In this document: positions 49,001 through 61,206 of the stretch, piece by piece
Layout: each line of letters starts with the position of its first letter
How positions within the stretch are numbered: the first letter of the stretch is position 1
From: Plazaster borealis
Taxonomy: Eukaryota; Echinodermata; Asteroidea; Forcipulatida; Labidiasteridae
Assembly: GCA_021014325.1 (NCBI GenBank)
Contig: CM037473.1
Coordinates: 14,508,696 to 14,572,695, forward strand
DNA length: 64,000 bases
Reading direction: 5' to 3'
Program-made: the position numbers and the translations under genes
The notes under the pieces: generated by a model
Told to the model about the DNA's origin: nothing
The model's database searches: none
Seen by the model: the letters and a program-made list of their open reading frames with translations, nothing else

Positions 49001-49646
49001 GCTGGATTTGTACAAGTTTTATACCATTGGAAAGTCCATCTCAACGGCTCTCTCCTCGTCGTAGTTTTGTTTCTGTGACGATTTTCTAGGCGAGGCGAGC
49101 GGCCAGGATGTGGGGTTACTACCACCACCAACCGGGGCTACGTATGAACACAAGCAAGGCATTTCCTGCCGAATAATGGTTTGAAACAAATTCTGCGCTA
49201 TGTTTGACAATAACTCCGGAACTAAGCATGCTAGAGACACAAAATTTATATCAAACTCTGCCTCCCATATCCCTGAATCCGAAAATCAATTTTTATGGTC
49301 ACTTTGTGCCATCTCCATACCGGAAATGACCAGCAAGTGGGGATACTCAGAATGCTCCTCAAAAGCATGTTTAATGGGATTTTTGTACACAAAGCTATCA
49401 AAGATTGAAATACAAAGTAAGGACGGCCAAATCACCCTCAGAAAAACGCTGGATTTGTACAAGTTTTATACCATTGGAAAGCCCATCTCAAGGGCTCTCT
49501 CCTCGTCCTAGTTTTGTTTCTGTGACGATTTTCTAAGCGAGGCGAGCGGCCAGGATGTGGGGTTACTACCACCACCAACCGGGGCTACGTATGAACACAA
49601 GCAAGGCATTTCCTGCCGAATAATGGTTTGAAACAAATTCTGCGCT
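46066..49646 (+). repeat. Higher-order repeat unit (8 monomers, 3581 bp), copy b
   Basis: Monomers start at 46066, 46514, 46962, 47410, 47858, 48305, 48753 and 49200, in the same order of types as copy a. The next unit starts at 49647 and keeps the first two types before switching to another module. Confidence 0.85.
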
Positions 49647-52600
49647 ATGTTTGACAATAACTCCGGAACTAAGCATGCTAGAGACACAAAATTTATATCA
49701 AACTCTGCCTCCCATATCCCTGAATCCGAAAATCAATTTTTATGGTCACTTTGTGCCATCTCCATACCGGAAATGACCAGCAAGTGGGGATACTCAGAAT
49801 GCTCCTCAAATCATGTTCAATGGGATTTTTGTACACAAAGCTATTAACGAGAGAAATACAAAGTAAGGACGGCCAAATCACCCTCAGAAAAACGCTGGAT
49901 TTGTACAAGTTTTATACCATTGGAAAGCCCATCTCAAGGGCTCTCTCCTCGTTGTAGTTTTGTTTCTGTGACGATTTTTGTAGGCGAGGCGAGCGGCCAG
50001 GATGTGGGGTTACTATCACCACCAACCGGGGCTACGTATGAACACAAGCAAGGCATTTCCTGCCGAATAATGGTTTGAAACAAATTCTGCGCTATGTTTG
50101 ACAATAACTCCGGAACTAAGCATGCTAGAGACACAAAATTTATATCAAACTCTGCCTCCCATATCCCTGAATCTGAAAATCGACTTTTTATGGTCACTTT
50201 GTGCCATCTCCATACCGGAAATGACCAGCAAGTGGGGATACTCAGAATGCTCCTCAAAAGCATGTTCAATGCGATTTTTGTACACAAAGCTTACAAAGAG
50301 AAATACAAAGTAAGGACGGCCAAATCACCCTCAGAAAAACGCTGGATTTGCACAGGTTTTATACCATTGGAAAGCCCATCTCAAGGGCTCTGTTCTCGTC
50401 CTAGTTTTGTTTCTTTGACGATTTTCTAGGCGAGGCGAGCGGCCAGGATGTGGGGTTACTACCACCACCAACCGGGGCTACGTATGAACACAAGCAAGGC
50501 ATTTCCTGCCGAATAATGGTTTGAAACAAATTCTGCGCTATGTTTGACAATAACTCCGGAACTAAGCATGCTAGAGACACAAAATTTATATCAAACTCTG
50601 CCTCCCATATCCCTGAATCCGAAAATCAATTTTTTATGGTCACTTTGTGCCATCTCCATACCGGAAATGACCAGCAAGTGGGGATACTCAGAATGCTCCT
50701 CAAATCATGTTCAATGGGATTTTTGTACACAAAGCTATCAACGAGAGAAATACAAAGTAAGGACGGCCAAATCACCCTCAGAAAAACGCTGGATTTGTAC
50801 AAGTTTTATACCATTGGAAAGCCCATCTCAAGGGCTCTCTTCTCGTTTTATTTTTGTTTCTGTGACGATTTTCTAGGCGAGGCGAGCGGCCAGGATGTGG
50901 GGTTACTATCACCACCAACCGGGGCTACGTATGAACACAAGCAAGGCATTTCCTGCCGAATAATGGTTTGAAACAAATTCTGCGCTATGTTTGACAATAA
51001 CTCCGGAACTAAGCATGCTAGAGACACAAAATTTATATCAAACTCTGCCTCCCATATCCCTGAATCCGAAAATCAATTTTTATGGTCACTTTGTGCCATC
51101 TCCATACCGGAAATGACCAGCAAGTGGGGATACTCAGAATGCTCCTCAAAAGCATGTTCAATGGGATTTTTGTACACAAAGCTATCAAAGATTGAAATAC
51201 AAAGTAAGGACGGCCAAATCACCCTCAGAAAAACGCTGGATTTGTACAAGTTTTATACCATTGGAAAGCCCATCTCAAGGGCTCTGTTCTCGTCCTATTT
51301 TTGTTTCTGTGACGATTTTCTAAGCGAGGCGAGCGGCCAGGATGTGGGGTTACTACCACCACCAACCGGGGCTACGTATGAACACAAGCAAGGCATTTCC
51401 TGCCGAATAATGGTTTGAAACAAATTCTGCGCTATGTTTGACAATAACTCCGGAACTAAGCATGCTAGAGACACAAAATTTATATCAAACTCTGCCTCCC
51501 ATATCCCTGAATCCGAAAATCAATTTTTTATGGTCACTTTGTGCCATCTCCATACCGGAAATGACCAGCAAGTGGGGATACTCAGAATGCTCCTCGAATC
51601 ATGTTCAATGGGATTTTTGTACACAAAGCTATCAAAGAGAGAAATACAAAGTAAGGACGGCCAAATCACCCTCAGAAAAACGCTGGATTTGTACAAGTTT
51701 TATACCATTGGAAAGCCCATCTCAAGGGCTCTCTCCTCGTCCTAGTTTTGTTTCTGTGACGATTTTCTAGGCGAGGCGAGCGGCCAGGATGTGGGGTTAC
51801 TATCACCACCAACCGGGGCTACGTATGAACACAAGCAAGGCATTTCCTGCCGAATAATGGTTTGAAACAAATTCTGCGCTATGTTTGACAATAACTCCGG
51901 AACTAAGCATGCTAGAGACACAAAATTTATATCAAACTCTGCCTCCCATATCCCTGAATCCGAAAATCGACTTTTTATGGTCACTTTGTGCCATCTCCAT
52001 ACCGGAAATGACCAGCAAGTGGGGATACTCAGAATGCTCCTCAAAAGCATGTTCAATGGGATTTTTGTACACAAAGCTTACAAAGAGAGAAATACAAAGT
52101 AAGGACGGCCAAATCACCCTCGGAAAAACGCTGGATTTGCACAAGTTTTATACCATTGAAAAGCCCATCTCAAGGGCTCTCTTCTCGTCCTAGCTTTGTT
52201 TCTTTGACGATTTTCTAGGCGAGGCGAGCGGCCAGGATGCAGGGTTACTACCACCACCAACCGGGGCTACGTATGAACACAAGGAAGGCATTTCCTGCCG
52301 AATAATGGTTTGAAACAAATTCTGCGCTATGTTTGACAATAACTCCGGAACTAAGCATGCTAGAGACACAAAATTTATATCAAACTCTGCCTCCCATATC
52401 CCTGAATCCGAAAATCAATTTTTTATGGTCACTTTGTGCCATCTCCATACCGGAAATGACCAGCAAGTGGGGATACTCAGAATGCTCCTCAAAAGCATGT
52501 TCAATGGGTATTTTGTACACAAAGCTATCAAAGATTGAAATACAAAGTAAGGACGGCCAAATCACCCTCAGAAAAACGCTGGATTTGTACAAGTTTTATA

Positions 52601-55600
52601 CCATTGGAAAGCCCATCTCAAGGGCTCTGTTCTCGTCCTATTTTTGTTTCTGTGACGATTTTCTAAGCGAGGCGAGCGGCCAGGATGTGGGGTTACTACC
52701 ACCACCAACCGGGGCTACGTATGAACACAAGCAAGGCATTTCCTGCCGAATAATGGTTTGAAACAAATTCTGCGCTATGTTTGACAATAACTCCGGAACT
52801 AAGCATGCTAGAGACACAAAATTTATATCAAACTCTGCCTCCCATATCCCTGAATCCGAAAATCAATTTTTTATGGTCACTTTGTGCCATCTCCATACCG
52901 GAAATGACCAGCAAGTGGGGATACTCAGAATGCTCCTCAAATCATGTTCAATGGGATTTTTGTACACAAAGCTATCAACGAGAGAAATACAAAGTAAGGA
53001 CGGCCAAATCACCCTCAGAAAAACGCTGGATTTGTACAAGTTTTATACCATTGGAAAGCCCATCTCAAGGGCTCTCTCCTCGTCCTAGTTTTGTTTCTGT
53101 GACGATTTTCTAAGCGAGGCGAGCGGCCAGGATGTGGGGTTACTACCACCACCAACCGGGGCTACGTATGAACACAAGGAAGGCATTTCCTGCCGAATAA
53201 TGGTTTGAAACAAATTCTGCGCTATGTTTGACAATAACTCCGGAACTAAGCATGCTAGAGACACAAAATTTATATCAAACTCTGCCTCCCATATCCCTGA
53301 ATCCGAAAATCAATTTTTTATGGTCACTTTGTGCCATCTCCATACCGGAAATGACCAGCAAGTGGGGATACTCAGAATGCTCCTCAAAAGCATGTTCAAT
53401 GGGATTTTTGTACACAAAGCTATCAAAGATTGAAATACAAAGTAAGGACGGCCAAATCACCCTCAGAAAAACGCTGGATTTGTACAAGTTTTATACCATT
53501 GGAAAGCCCATCTCAAGGGCTCTCTCCTCGTCCTCTTTTTGTTTCTGTGACGATTTTCTAAGCGAGGCGAGCGGCCAGGATGTGGGGTTACTACCACCAC
53601 CAACCGGGGCTACGTATGAACACAAGCAAGGCATTTCCTGCCGAATAATGGTTTGAAACAAATTCTGCGCTATGTTTGACAATAACTCCGGAACTAAGCA
53701 TGCTAGAGACACAAAATTTATATCAAACTCTGCCTCCCATATCCCTGAATCCGAAAATCAATTTTTTATGGTCACTTTGTGCCATCTCCATACCGGAAAT
53801 GACCAGCAAGTGGGGATACTCAGAATGCTCCTCAAATCATGTTCAATGGGATTTTTGTACACAAAGCTATTAACGAGAGAAATACAAAGTAAGGACGGCC
53901 AAATCACCCTCAGAAAAACGCTGGATTTGTACAAGTTTTATACCATTGGAAAGCCCATCTCAAGGGCTCTCTCCTCGTTGTAGTTTTGTTTCTGTGACGA
54001 TTTTTGTAGGCGAGGCGAGCGGCCAGGATGTGGGGTTACTATCACCACCAACCGGGGCTACGTATGAACACAAGCAAGGCATTTCCTGCCGAATAATGGT
54101 TTGAAACAAATTCTGCGCTATGTTTGACAATAACTCCGGAACTAAGCATGCTAGAGACACAAAATTTATATCAAACTCTGCCTCCCATATCCCTGAATCT
54201 GAAAATCGACTTTTTATGGTCACTTTGTGCCATCTCCATACCGGAAATGACCAGCAAGCGGGGATACTCAGAATGCTCCTCAAAAGCATGTTCAATGCGA
54301 TTTTTGTACACAAAGCTTACAAAGAGAGAAATACAAAGTAAGGACGGCCAAATCACCCTCAGAAAAACGCTGGATTTGCACAAGTTTTATACCATTGAAA
54401 GCCCATCTCAAGGGCTCTCTTCTCGTCCTAGTTTTGTTTCTTTGACGATTTTCTAGGCGAGGCGAGCGGCCAGGATGCAGGGTTACTACCACCACCAACC
54501 GGGGCTACGTATGAACACAAGCAAGGCATTTCCTGCCGAATAATGGTTTGAAACAAATTCTGCGCTATGTTTGACAATAACTCCGGAACTAAGCATGCTA
54601 GAGACACAAAATTTATATCAAACTCTGCCTCCCATATCCCTGAATCCGAAAATCAATTTTTATGGTCACTTTGTGCCATCTCCATACCGGAAATGACCAG
54701 CAAGTGGGGATACTCAGAATGCTCCTCAAAAGCATGTTCAATGGGATTTTTGTACACAAAGCTATCAAAGAGAGAAATACAAAGTAAGGACGGCCAAATC
54801 ACCCTCGGAAAAACGCTGGATTTGCACAAGTTTTATACCATTGAAAGGCCCATCTCAAGGGCTCTCTTTTCGTTGTAGTTTTGTTTCTTTGACAAATTTC
54901 TAGGCGAGGCGAGCGGCCAGAATGCAGGGTTACTACCACCACCAACCGGGGCTACGTATGAACACAAGCAAGGCATTTCCTGCCGAATAATGGTTTGAAA
55001 CAAATTCTGCGCTATGTTTGACAATAACTCCGGAACTAAGCATGCTAGAGACACAAAATTTATATCAAACTCTGCCTCCCATATCCCTGAATCCGAAAAT
55101 CGACTTTTTATGGTCACTTTGTGCCATCTCCATACCGGAAATGACCAGCAAGTTGGGATACTCAGAATGCTCCTCAAAAGCATGTTTAATGGGATTTTTG
55201 TACACAAAGCTATCAAAGATTGAAATACAAAGTAAGGACGGCCAAATCACCCTCAGAAAAACGCTGGATTTGTACAAGTTTTATACCATTGGAAAGCCCA
55301 TCTCAAGGGCTCTCTCCTCGTCCTAGTTTTGTTTCTGTGACGATTTTCTAAGCGAGGCGAGCGGCCAGGATGTGGGGTTACTACCACCACCAACCGGGGC
55401 TACGTATGAACACAAGCAAGGCATTTCCTGCCGAATAATGGTTTGAAACAAATTCTGCGCTATGTTTGACAATAACTCCGGAACTAAGCATGCTAGAGAC
55501 ACAAAATTTATATCAAACTCTGCCTCCCATATCCCTGAATCCGAAAATCAAATTTTTTTGGTCACTTTGTGCCATCTCCATACCGGAAATGACCAGCAAG

Positions 55601-58150
55601 TGGGGATACTCAGAATGCTCCTCTAAAGCATGTTCAACGGGATTTTTGTACACAAAGCTATCAAAGAGAGAAATACAAAGTAAGGACGACCAAATCACCC
55701 TCAGAAAAACGCTGGATTTGTACAAGTTTTATACCATTGGAAAGCCCATCTCAAGGGCTCTCTCCTCGTCCTAGTTTTGTTTCTGTGACGATTTTCTAGG
55801 CGAGGCGAGCGGCCAGGATGTGGGGTTACTACCACCACCAACCGGGGCTACGTATGAACACAAGCAAGGCATTTCCTGCCGAATAATGGTTTGAAACAAA
55901 TTCTGCGCTATGTTTGACAATAACTCCGGAACTAAGCATGCTAGAGACACAACATTTATATCAAACTCTGCCTCCCATATCCCTGAATCCGAAAATCAAT
56001 ATTTTATGGCCACTTTGTGCCATCTCCATACCGGAAATGACCAGCAAGTGGGGATACTCAGAATGCTCCTCAAAAGCATGTTCAATGGGATTTTTGTACA
56101 GAAAACTATCAAAGAGAGAAATACAAAGTAAGGACGGCCAAATCACCCTCAGAAAAATGCTGGATTTGCACAAGTTTTATACCATTGGAAAGCCCATCTC
56201 AAGGGTTCTCTTCTCGTTAAAGTTTTGTTTTTGTGACGATTTTCTAGGCGAGGCGAGCATGCAGGATGTAGGGTTACTACCACCACCAACCAGGGCTACG
56301 TATGAACACAAGCAAGGCATTTCCTGCCGAATAATGGTTTGAAACAAATTCTGCGCTATGTTTGACAATAACTCCGGAACTAAGCATGCTAGAGACACAA
56401 AATTTATATCAAACTCTGCCTCCCATATCCCTGAATCCGAAAATCAATTTTTTATGGTCACTTTGTGCCATCTCCATACCGGAAATGACCAGCAAGTGGG
56501 GATACTCAGAATGCTCCTCAAAAGCATGTTCAATGGGATTTTTGTACACAAAGCTATCAAAGAGAGAAATACAAAGTAAGGACGGCCAAATCACCCTCAG
56601 AAAAACGCTGGATTTGTACAAGTTTTATACCATTGGAAAGCCCATCTCAAGGGCTCTCTCCTCGTCGTAGTTTTGTTTCTGTGACGATTTTCTAAGCGAG
56701 GCGAGCGGCCAGGATGTGGGGTTACTACCACCACCAACCGGGGCTACGTATGAACACAAGCAAGGCATTTCCTGCCGAATAATGGTTTGAAACAAATTCT
56801 GCGCTATGTTTGACAATAACTCCGGAACTAAGCATGCTAGAGACACAAAATTTATATCAAACTCTGCCTCCCATATCCCTGAATCCGAAAATCAATTTTT
56901 ATGGTCACTTTGTGCCATCTCCATACCGGAAATGACCAGCAAGTGGGGATACTCAGAATGCTCCTCAAAAGCATGTTTAATGGGATTTTTGTACACAAAG
57001 CTATCAAAGATTGAAATACAAAGTAAGGACGGCCAAATCACCCTCAGAAAAACGCTGGATTTGTACAAGTTTTATACCATTGGAAAGCCCATCTCAAGGG
57101 CTCTCTCCTCGTCCTCTTTTTGTTTCTGTGACGATTTTCTAAGCGAGGCGAGCGGCCAGGATGTGGGGTTACTACCACCACCAACCGGGGCTACGTATGA
57201 ACACAAGCAAGGCATTTCCTGCCGAATAATGGTTTGAAACAAATTCTGCGCTATGTTTGACAATAACTCCGGAACTAAGCATGCTAGAGACACAAAATTT
57301 GTATCAAACTCTGCCTCCCATATCCCTGAATCCGAAAATCAATTTTTTTATGGTCACTTTGTGCCATCTCCATACCGGAAATGACCAGCAAGTGGGGATA
57401 CTCAGAATGCTCCTCGAATCATGTTCAATGGGATTTTTGTACACAAAGCTATCAAAGATTGAAATACAAAGTAAGGACGGCCAAATCACCCTCAGAAAAA
57501 CGCTGGATTTGTACAAGTTTTATACCATTGGAAAGCCCATCTCAAGGGCTCTCTCCTCGTTGTAGTTTTGTTTCTGTGACGATTTTTGTAGGCGAGGCGA
57601 GCGGCCAGGATGCTGGGTTACTACCACCACCAACCGGGGCTACGTATGAACACAAGCAAGGCATTTCCTGCCGAATAATGGTTTGAAACAAATTCTGCGC
57701 TATGTTTGACAATAACTCCGGAACTAAGCATGCTAGAGACACAAAATTTATATCAAACTCTGCCTCCCATATCCCTGAATCTGAAAATCGAATTTTTATG
57801 GTCACTCTGTGCCATCTCCATACCGGAAATGACCAGCAAGTGGGGATACTCAGAATGCTCCTCAAAAGCATGTTCAACGGGATTTTTGTACACAAAGCTT
57901 ACAAAGAGAGAAATACAAAGTAAGGACGGCAAAATCACACTCAAAAAAATGCTGGATTTGCACAAGTTTTATACCATTGGAAAGCCCATCTCACGGGCTC
58001 TCTTCTCGTCTTAGTTTTGTTTCTTTGACTATTTACGAGGCGAGGAGAGCGGCCAGGATGTAGGGTTACTACCACCACCAACCGGGGCTACGTATAAACA
58101 CAAGCATGGCATTTTCTGCCGAATAATGGTTTGGAACAAAATTATGCGCT

Positions 58151-60759
58151 TTGTTTGACAATAACTCCAAAACTAAGCATACTAGAGACACAAAATTTAT
58201 ATCAAACTCTGCCTCCCATATCCCTGAATCCGAAAATCAATTTTTTATGGTCACTTTGTGCCATCTCCATACCGGAAATGACCAGCAAGTGGGGATACTC
58301 AGAATGCTCCTCAAAAGCATGTTCAACGGGATTTTTGTACACAAAGCTATCAAAGAGAGAAATACAAAGTAAGGACGGCCAAATCACCCTCAGAAAAATG
58401 CTGGATTTGCACAAGTTTTATACCATTGGAAAGCCCATCTCAAGGGCTCTCTTTTCGTTGTAGTTTTGTTTCTTTGACAAATTTCTAGGCGAGGCGAGCG
58501 GCCAGGATGCAGGGTTACTACCACCACCAACCGGGGCTACGTATGAACACAAGCAAGGCATTTCCTGCCGAATAATGGTTTGAAACAAATTCTGCGCTAT
58601 GTTTGACAATAACTCCGGAACTAAGCATGCTAGAGACACAAAATTTATATCAAACTCTGCCTCCCATATCCCTGAAACCGAAAATTAACTTTTTATGGCC
58701 ACTTTAGGCAATCTCCATACCGGAAATGACCAGCAATTGGGGATACTCAAAATGCTCCTCAAAAGCATGTTCAACGGGATTTTTGTACACAAAGCTATCA
58801 AAGAGAGAAATACAAAGTAAGGACGGCCAAATCACCCTCAGAAAAATGCTGGATTTGCACAAGTTTTATACCATTGGAAAGCCCATCTCAAGGGCTCTCT
58901 CCTCGTTCTAGTTTTGTTTCTGTGACGATTTTCTAGGCGAGGCGAGCGGCCAGGATGCAGGGTTACTACCACAACCAACCGGGGCTACGTATGAACACAA
59001 GCAAGGCATTTCCTTCCGAATAATGGTTTGAAACAAATTCTGCGCTCGGTTTGACAATAACTCCGGAACTAAGCATGCTACAGACACAAAATTTATATCA
59101 AACTCTGCCTCTCATATCTCTAAATTCGAAAATCAACTTTTTATGGCCACTTTGTGCCATCTCCATACCGGAAATGACCAGCAAGTAGGGATACTGAGAA
59201 TGCTCCTAAAAAGCATGTTCAACGGGATTTTTGTACACAAAGCTATCAAAGAGAGAAATACAAGTAAGGACGGCCAAATCACCCCCAGAAAAATGATGGA
59301 TTTGCACAAGTTTTACACCATTGGAAAGCCTATTTCAAGGGCTCTCTCCTCGTCCTAGTTTTGTTTCTGTGACGATTTTTTAGGCGAGGCGAGCGGCCGG
59401 GATGTAGGGTTACTACCACCACCAACCTGGGCTACGTATGAACACAAGCAAGGCATTTCCTGCCGAATAATGGTTTGAAACAAATTCTGCGCTATATTTA
59501 ACAATAACTCCGGAACTAAAAATGCTAGAGACACAAAATTTATATCAAACTCTGCCTCCCATATCCCTAAATTCGAAAATCATTTTTTTTTATGACCACT
59601 TTGTGCCATCTTCATACCGGAAATGACCAGCAAGTGGGGATATTCAGAATGCTCCTCAAAAGCATGTTCAACGGGATTTTTGTACACAAAGCTATCAAAT
59701 AGAGAAATACACAGTAAGGACGGCCAAATCATCCTCTGGAAAATGCTGGATTTGCACAAGTTTTATACCATTGGAAAGCCCATCTCAAGGGATCTCTCCT
59801 CGCCTTAGTTTTGTTTCTGTGGCGATTTTGTACGCGAGGCGAGCGGCCAGGATGTAGGGTTACTACCACCACCAACCGGGGCTACGTATGAACACAAGCA
59901 AGGCATTTCCTGCCGAATAATGGTTTGAAACAAATTCTGCGCTATGTTTGACAATAACTCCGGAACAAAGTATGCTAGAGACAAAAAATTTTGCATCAAA
60001 TTGTGCCTCCCATATCCCGAAATCCGAAAATCATCTTTTTATAGCCACTTTGTGCCATCTCCATACCGGAAATGACAAGCAAGCGGGGATACTCAGAATG
60101 CTCCTCAAAAGCATGTTCAACGGGATTTTTGTACACAAAGCTGTCAAAAAGAGAAATACAAAGTAAGGACGGCCAAATCACCCTCAGAAAAATACTGGAT
60201 TTGCACAAGTTTAATACCAATGGAAAGCCCATCTCAAGGGTTCTCTCCTCGTCCTAGTTTTGTTTCTGTGACGATTTTCTAGGCGAGGCGAGCATGCAGG
60301 ATGTAGGGTTACTACCACCACCAACCAGGGCTACGTATGAACACAAGCAAGGCATTTCCTGCCGAATAATGGTTTGGAATTAATTCTGCGCTGTTTGACA
60401 ATAACTCCGGAACTAAGCATGCTAGAGACACAACATTTATATCAAACTCTGCCTCCCATATCCCTGAATCTCAAAATCAACTTATGGCCATTATGTGCCA
60501 TCTCCATACCGGAAATGACTAGCAGGTTGGGATGCTCATTATGCTCCATAAAAACGTGTTTAATGGAATATTTGTACACAGAGCTGTCAAAGAGAGAAAT
60601 ACAGGATGGTCAAATCACCTTCAGAATAATGCTGGATTTACACAAGCTTTATACCATTAAAAAACCCATCTCAAGGGCTCTCCACTCGTCCTAGTTTCAT
60701 TTCTGTGACGATTTTGAACGCCAGGCAAGAGGCTGGGAGGTAGGGTTACTACCACCACC
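58151..60759 (+). repeat. Decaying right edge of the satellite
   Basis: From about 58.0 kb onward monomers gather more substitutions and indels: 'gactatttacgagg' near 58027, 'gcgctcggtttgac' near 59043, 'tatatttaacaataac' near 59491, 'ggcgattttgtacgcg' near 59821, and many changes in the last, truncated monomer 60391-60759. The array ends at 'ttactaccaccacca' and flank begins at 'gaaatgtgatatg'. Such edge divergence is typical of satellites kept uniform from the inside. Confidence 0.85.
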
Positions 60760-61122
60760 AGAAATGTGATATGTTTATGACAATATCTTGTAAAGTTGTG
60801 ACAGAGAGAAGGTGAAAAATAAGACCAATAGTACAATGCAAACTATCGTGTATAGTGTTAATTTATTGTAATTAAAAGTTGTATGGTTTTTTCTGGTGTG
60901 TAGTGGAGAAAAAAGCAAACAAACACCCCAACATAGGCCTTCCTCAACAAACAGAAACTTACATTTTATAAAAGCTGTCTCCAGATTAGAGTAGGTTGTT
61001 CAGTAAGTTCACAGCTCCGGCAGGGTCTACTGTTTTCATCCGTAGCCCAGACTGATCTCAATATTTGTATGTAGTGGTAGGTTTCTCTAGAGGTTGCTCC
61101 TGGTATGGGGGAGGATGTCATC
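60760..61122 (-). other. AT-rich right flank; possible 3' UTR of a minus-strand gene
   Basis: This is unique-looking AT-rich sequence next to the array. On the minus strand an AATAAA lies at 60862-60867, about 256 bases past the stop of the candidate exon 61123-61203, so this could be its 3' UTR. The motif 60821-60860 recurs at 63595-63635. The 3' UTR reading depends wholly on the weak exon call. Confidence 0.2.
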
Positions 61123-61203
61123 TTAACGTAAGGGTTTATTTCTAGACAGGAGGTAGGCGTGTCTTCCAGCTTCCTCAGCCAGATAAGGAGGGTCCGCTAA
61201 CTC
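61123..61203 (-). CDS. Candidate terminal coding exon, minus strand (weak)
   Basis: On the minus strand an acceptor-like 'cctaattaattacag' (61206 and upstream) is followed in phase 0 by 26 codons and a TAA. The peptide starts ELADPPYLAEEAGRH and ends RNKPLR. It is charged and Ala/Pro/Tyr-bearing, unlike the AT-rich peptides from neighbouring frames, and an AATAAA follows downstream. I do not recognise the protein and could not find upstream exons in the window; they would lie at higher coordinates or beyond its end. A chance open stretch of this length is quite possible. Confidence 0.22.
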   Translation of the reverse strand, partial: ELADPPYLAEEAGRHAYLLSRNKPLR

Positions 61204-61206
61204 CTG

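Larger units (their letters stand above)
34435..58150 (+). repeat. Higher-order repeat domain of the satellite (8-mer, with 9/10-mer variants)
   Basis: A rare monomer type with 'cgttgtagttttgtttctgt' and 'gacgatttttgtaggcgagg' (a changed ttctaggcg) starts at 34435, 42485, 46066, 49647, 53672 and 57253. The gaps are 18, 8, 8, 9 and 8 monomers. Between 42485 and 49647 the eight monomers repeat in the same order: the marker; a 'tctgaaaatcgac' type; a 'cggaaaaacg' and 'gaatgcaggg' type; an 'aagttgggat' type; a 'cttcccaaatccctg' and 'cataaaaacg' type; a 'cgttctattttt' type; an 'agtccatctcaacgg' and 'cgtcgtag' type; and a 'gattgaaatac' type. The independent marker 'tttgacaaatttc' (about 35651, 43703, 54890 and 58475) keeps the same register. 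Confidence 0.85.
7696..60759 (+). repeat. Satellite DNA array, 447-448-bp monomer, about 118.5 copies
   Basis: The array is head-to-tail, with one copy of the landmark 'atgtttgacaataactccgg' (or a close variant) per monomer: 8027, 8474, 8921, 9369 and so on to 60391, 118 in all, mostly 447 or 448 bp apart. Other landmarks per monomer, in order, are 'aagcatgctagagacac', 'cataccggaaatgaccagc', 'ggacggccaaatcaccctc', 'ccattggaaagcccatctca', 'gcgaggcgagcggccagga', 'ttactaccaccaccaaccgg' and 'tttcctgccgaataatggtt'. There are no spacers, unrelated insertions or strand switches. The consensus has open frames on both strands, but they differ between monomers. I recognise no published satellite family. 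Confidence 0.98.

Noticed and set aside
8027..60700. Several hundred open frames of 60-174 codons in the satellite, on both strands
   Set aside because: They repeat with the monomer, change frame with single-base indels, occur on both strands at once and show no recognisable domain. I treat them as by-products of the repeat.
7696..60759. CRISPR-like array
   Set aside because: Repeats are contiguous 447-448-bp monomers without unique spacers, in a eukaryotic repeat context.
7696..60759. CENP-B box in the satellite monomer
   Set aside because: I looked for the TTCGnnnnAnnCGGG pattern and its complement in the consensus and found no acceptable match. A centromeric role would need other evidence.
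7696..60759. Hammerhead or other self-cleaving motif in the satellite monomer
   Set aside because: No CTGANGA core occurs on either strand of the monomers I read closely, although such ribozymes are known from other satellites.
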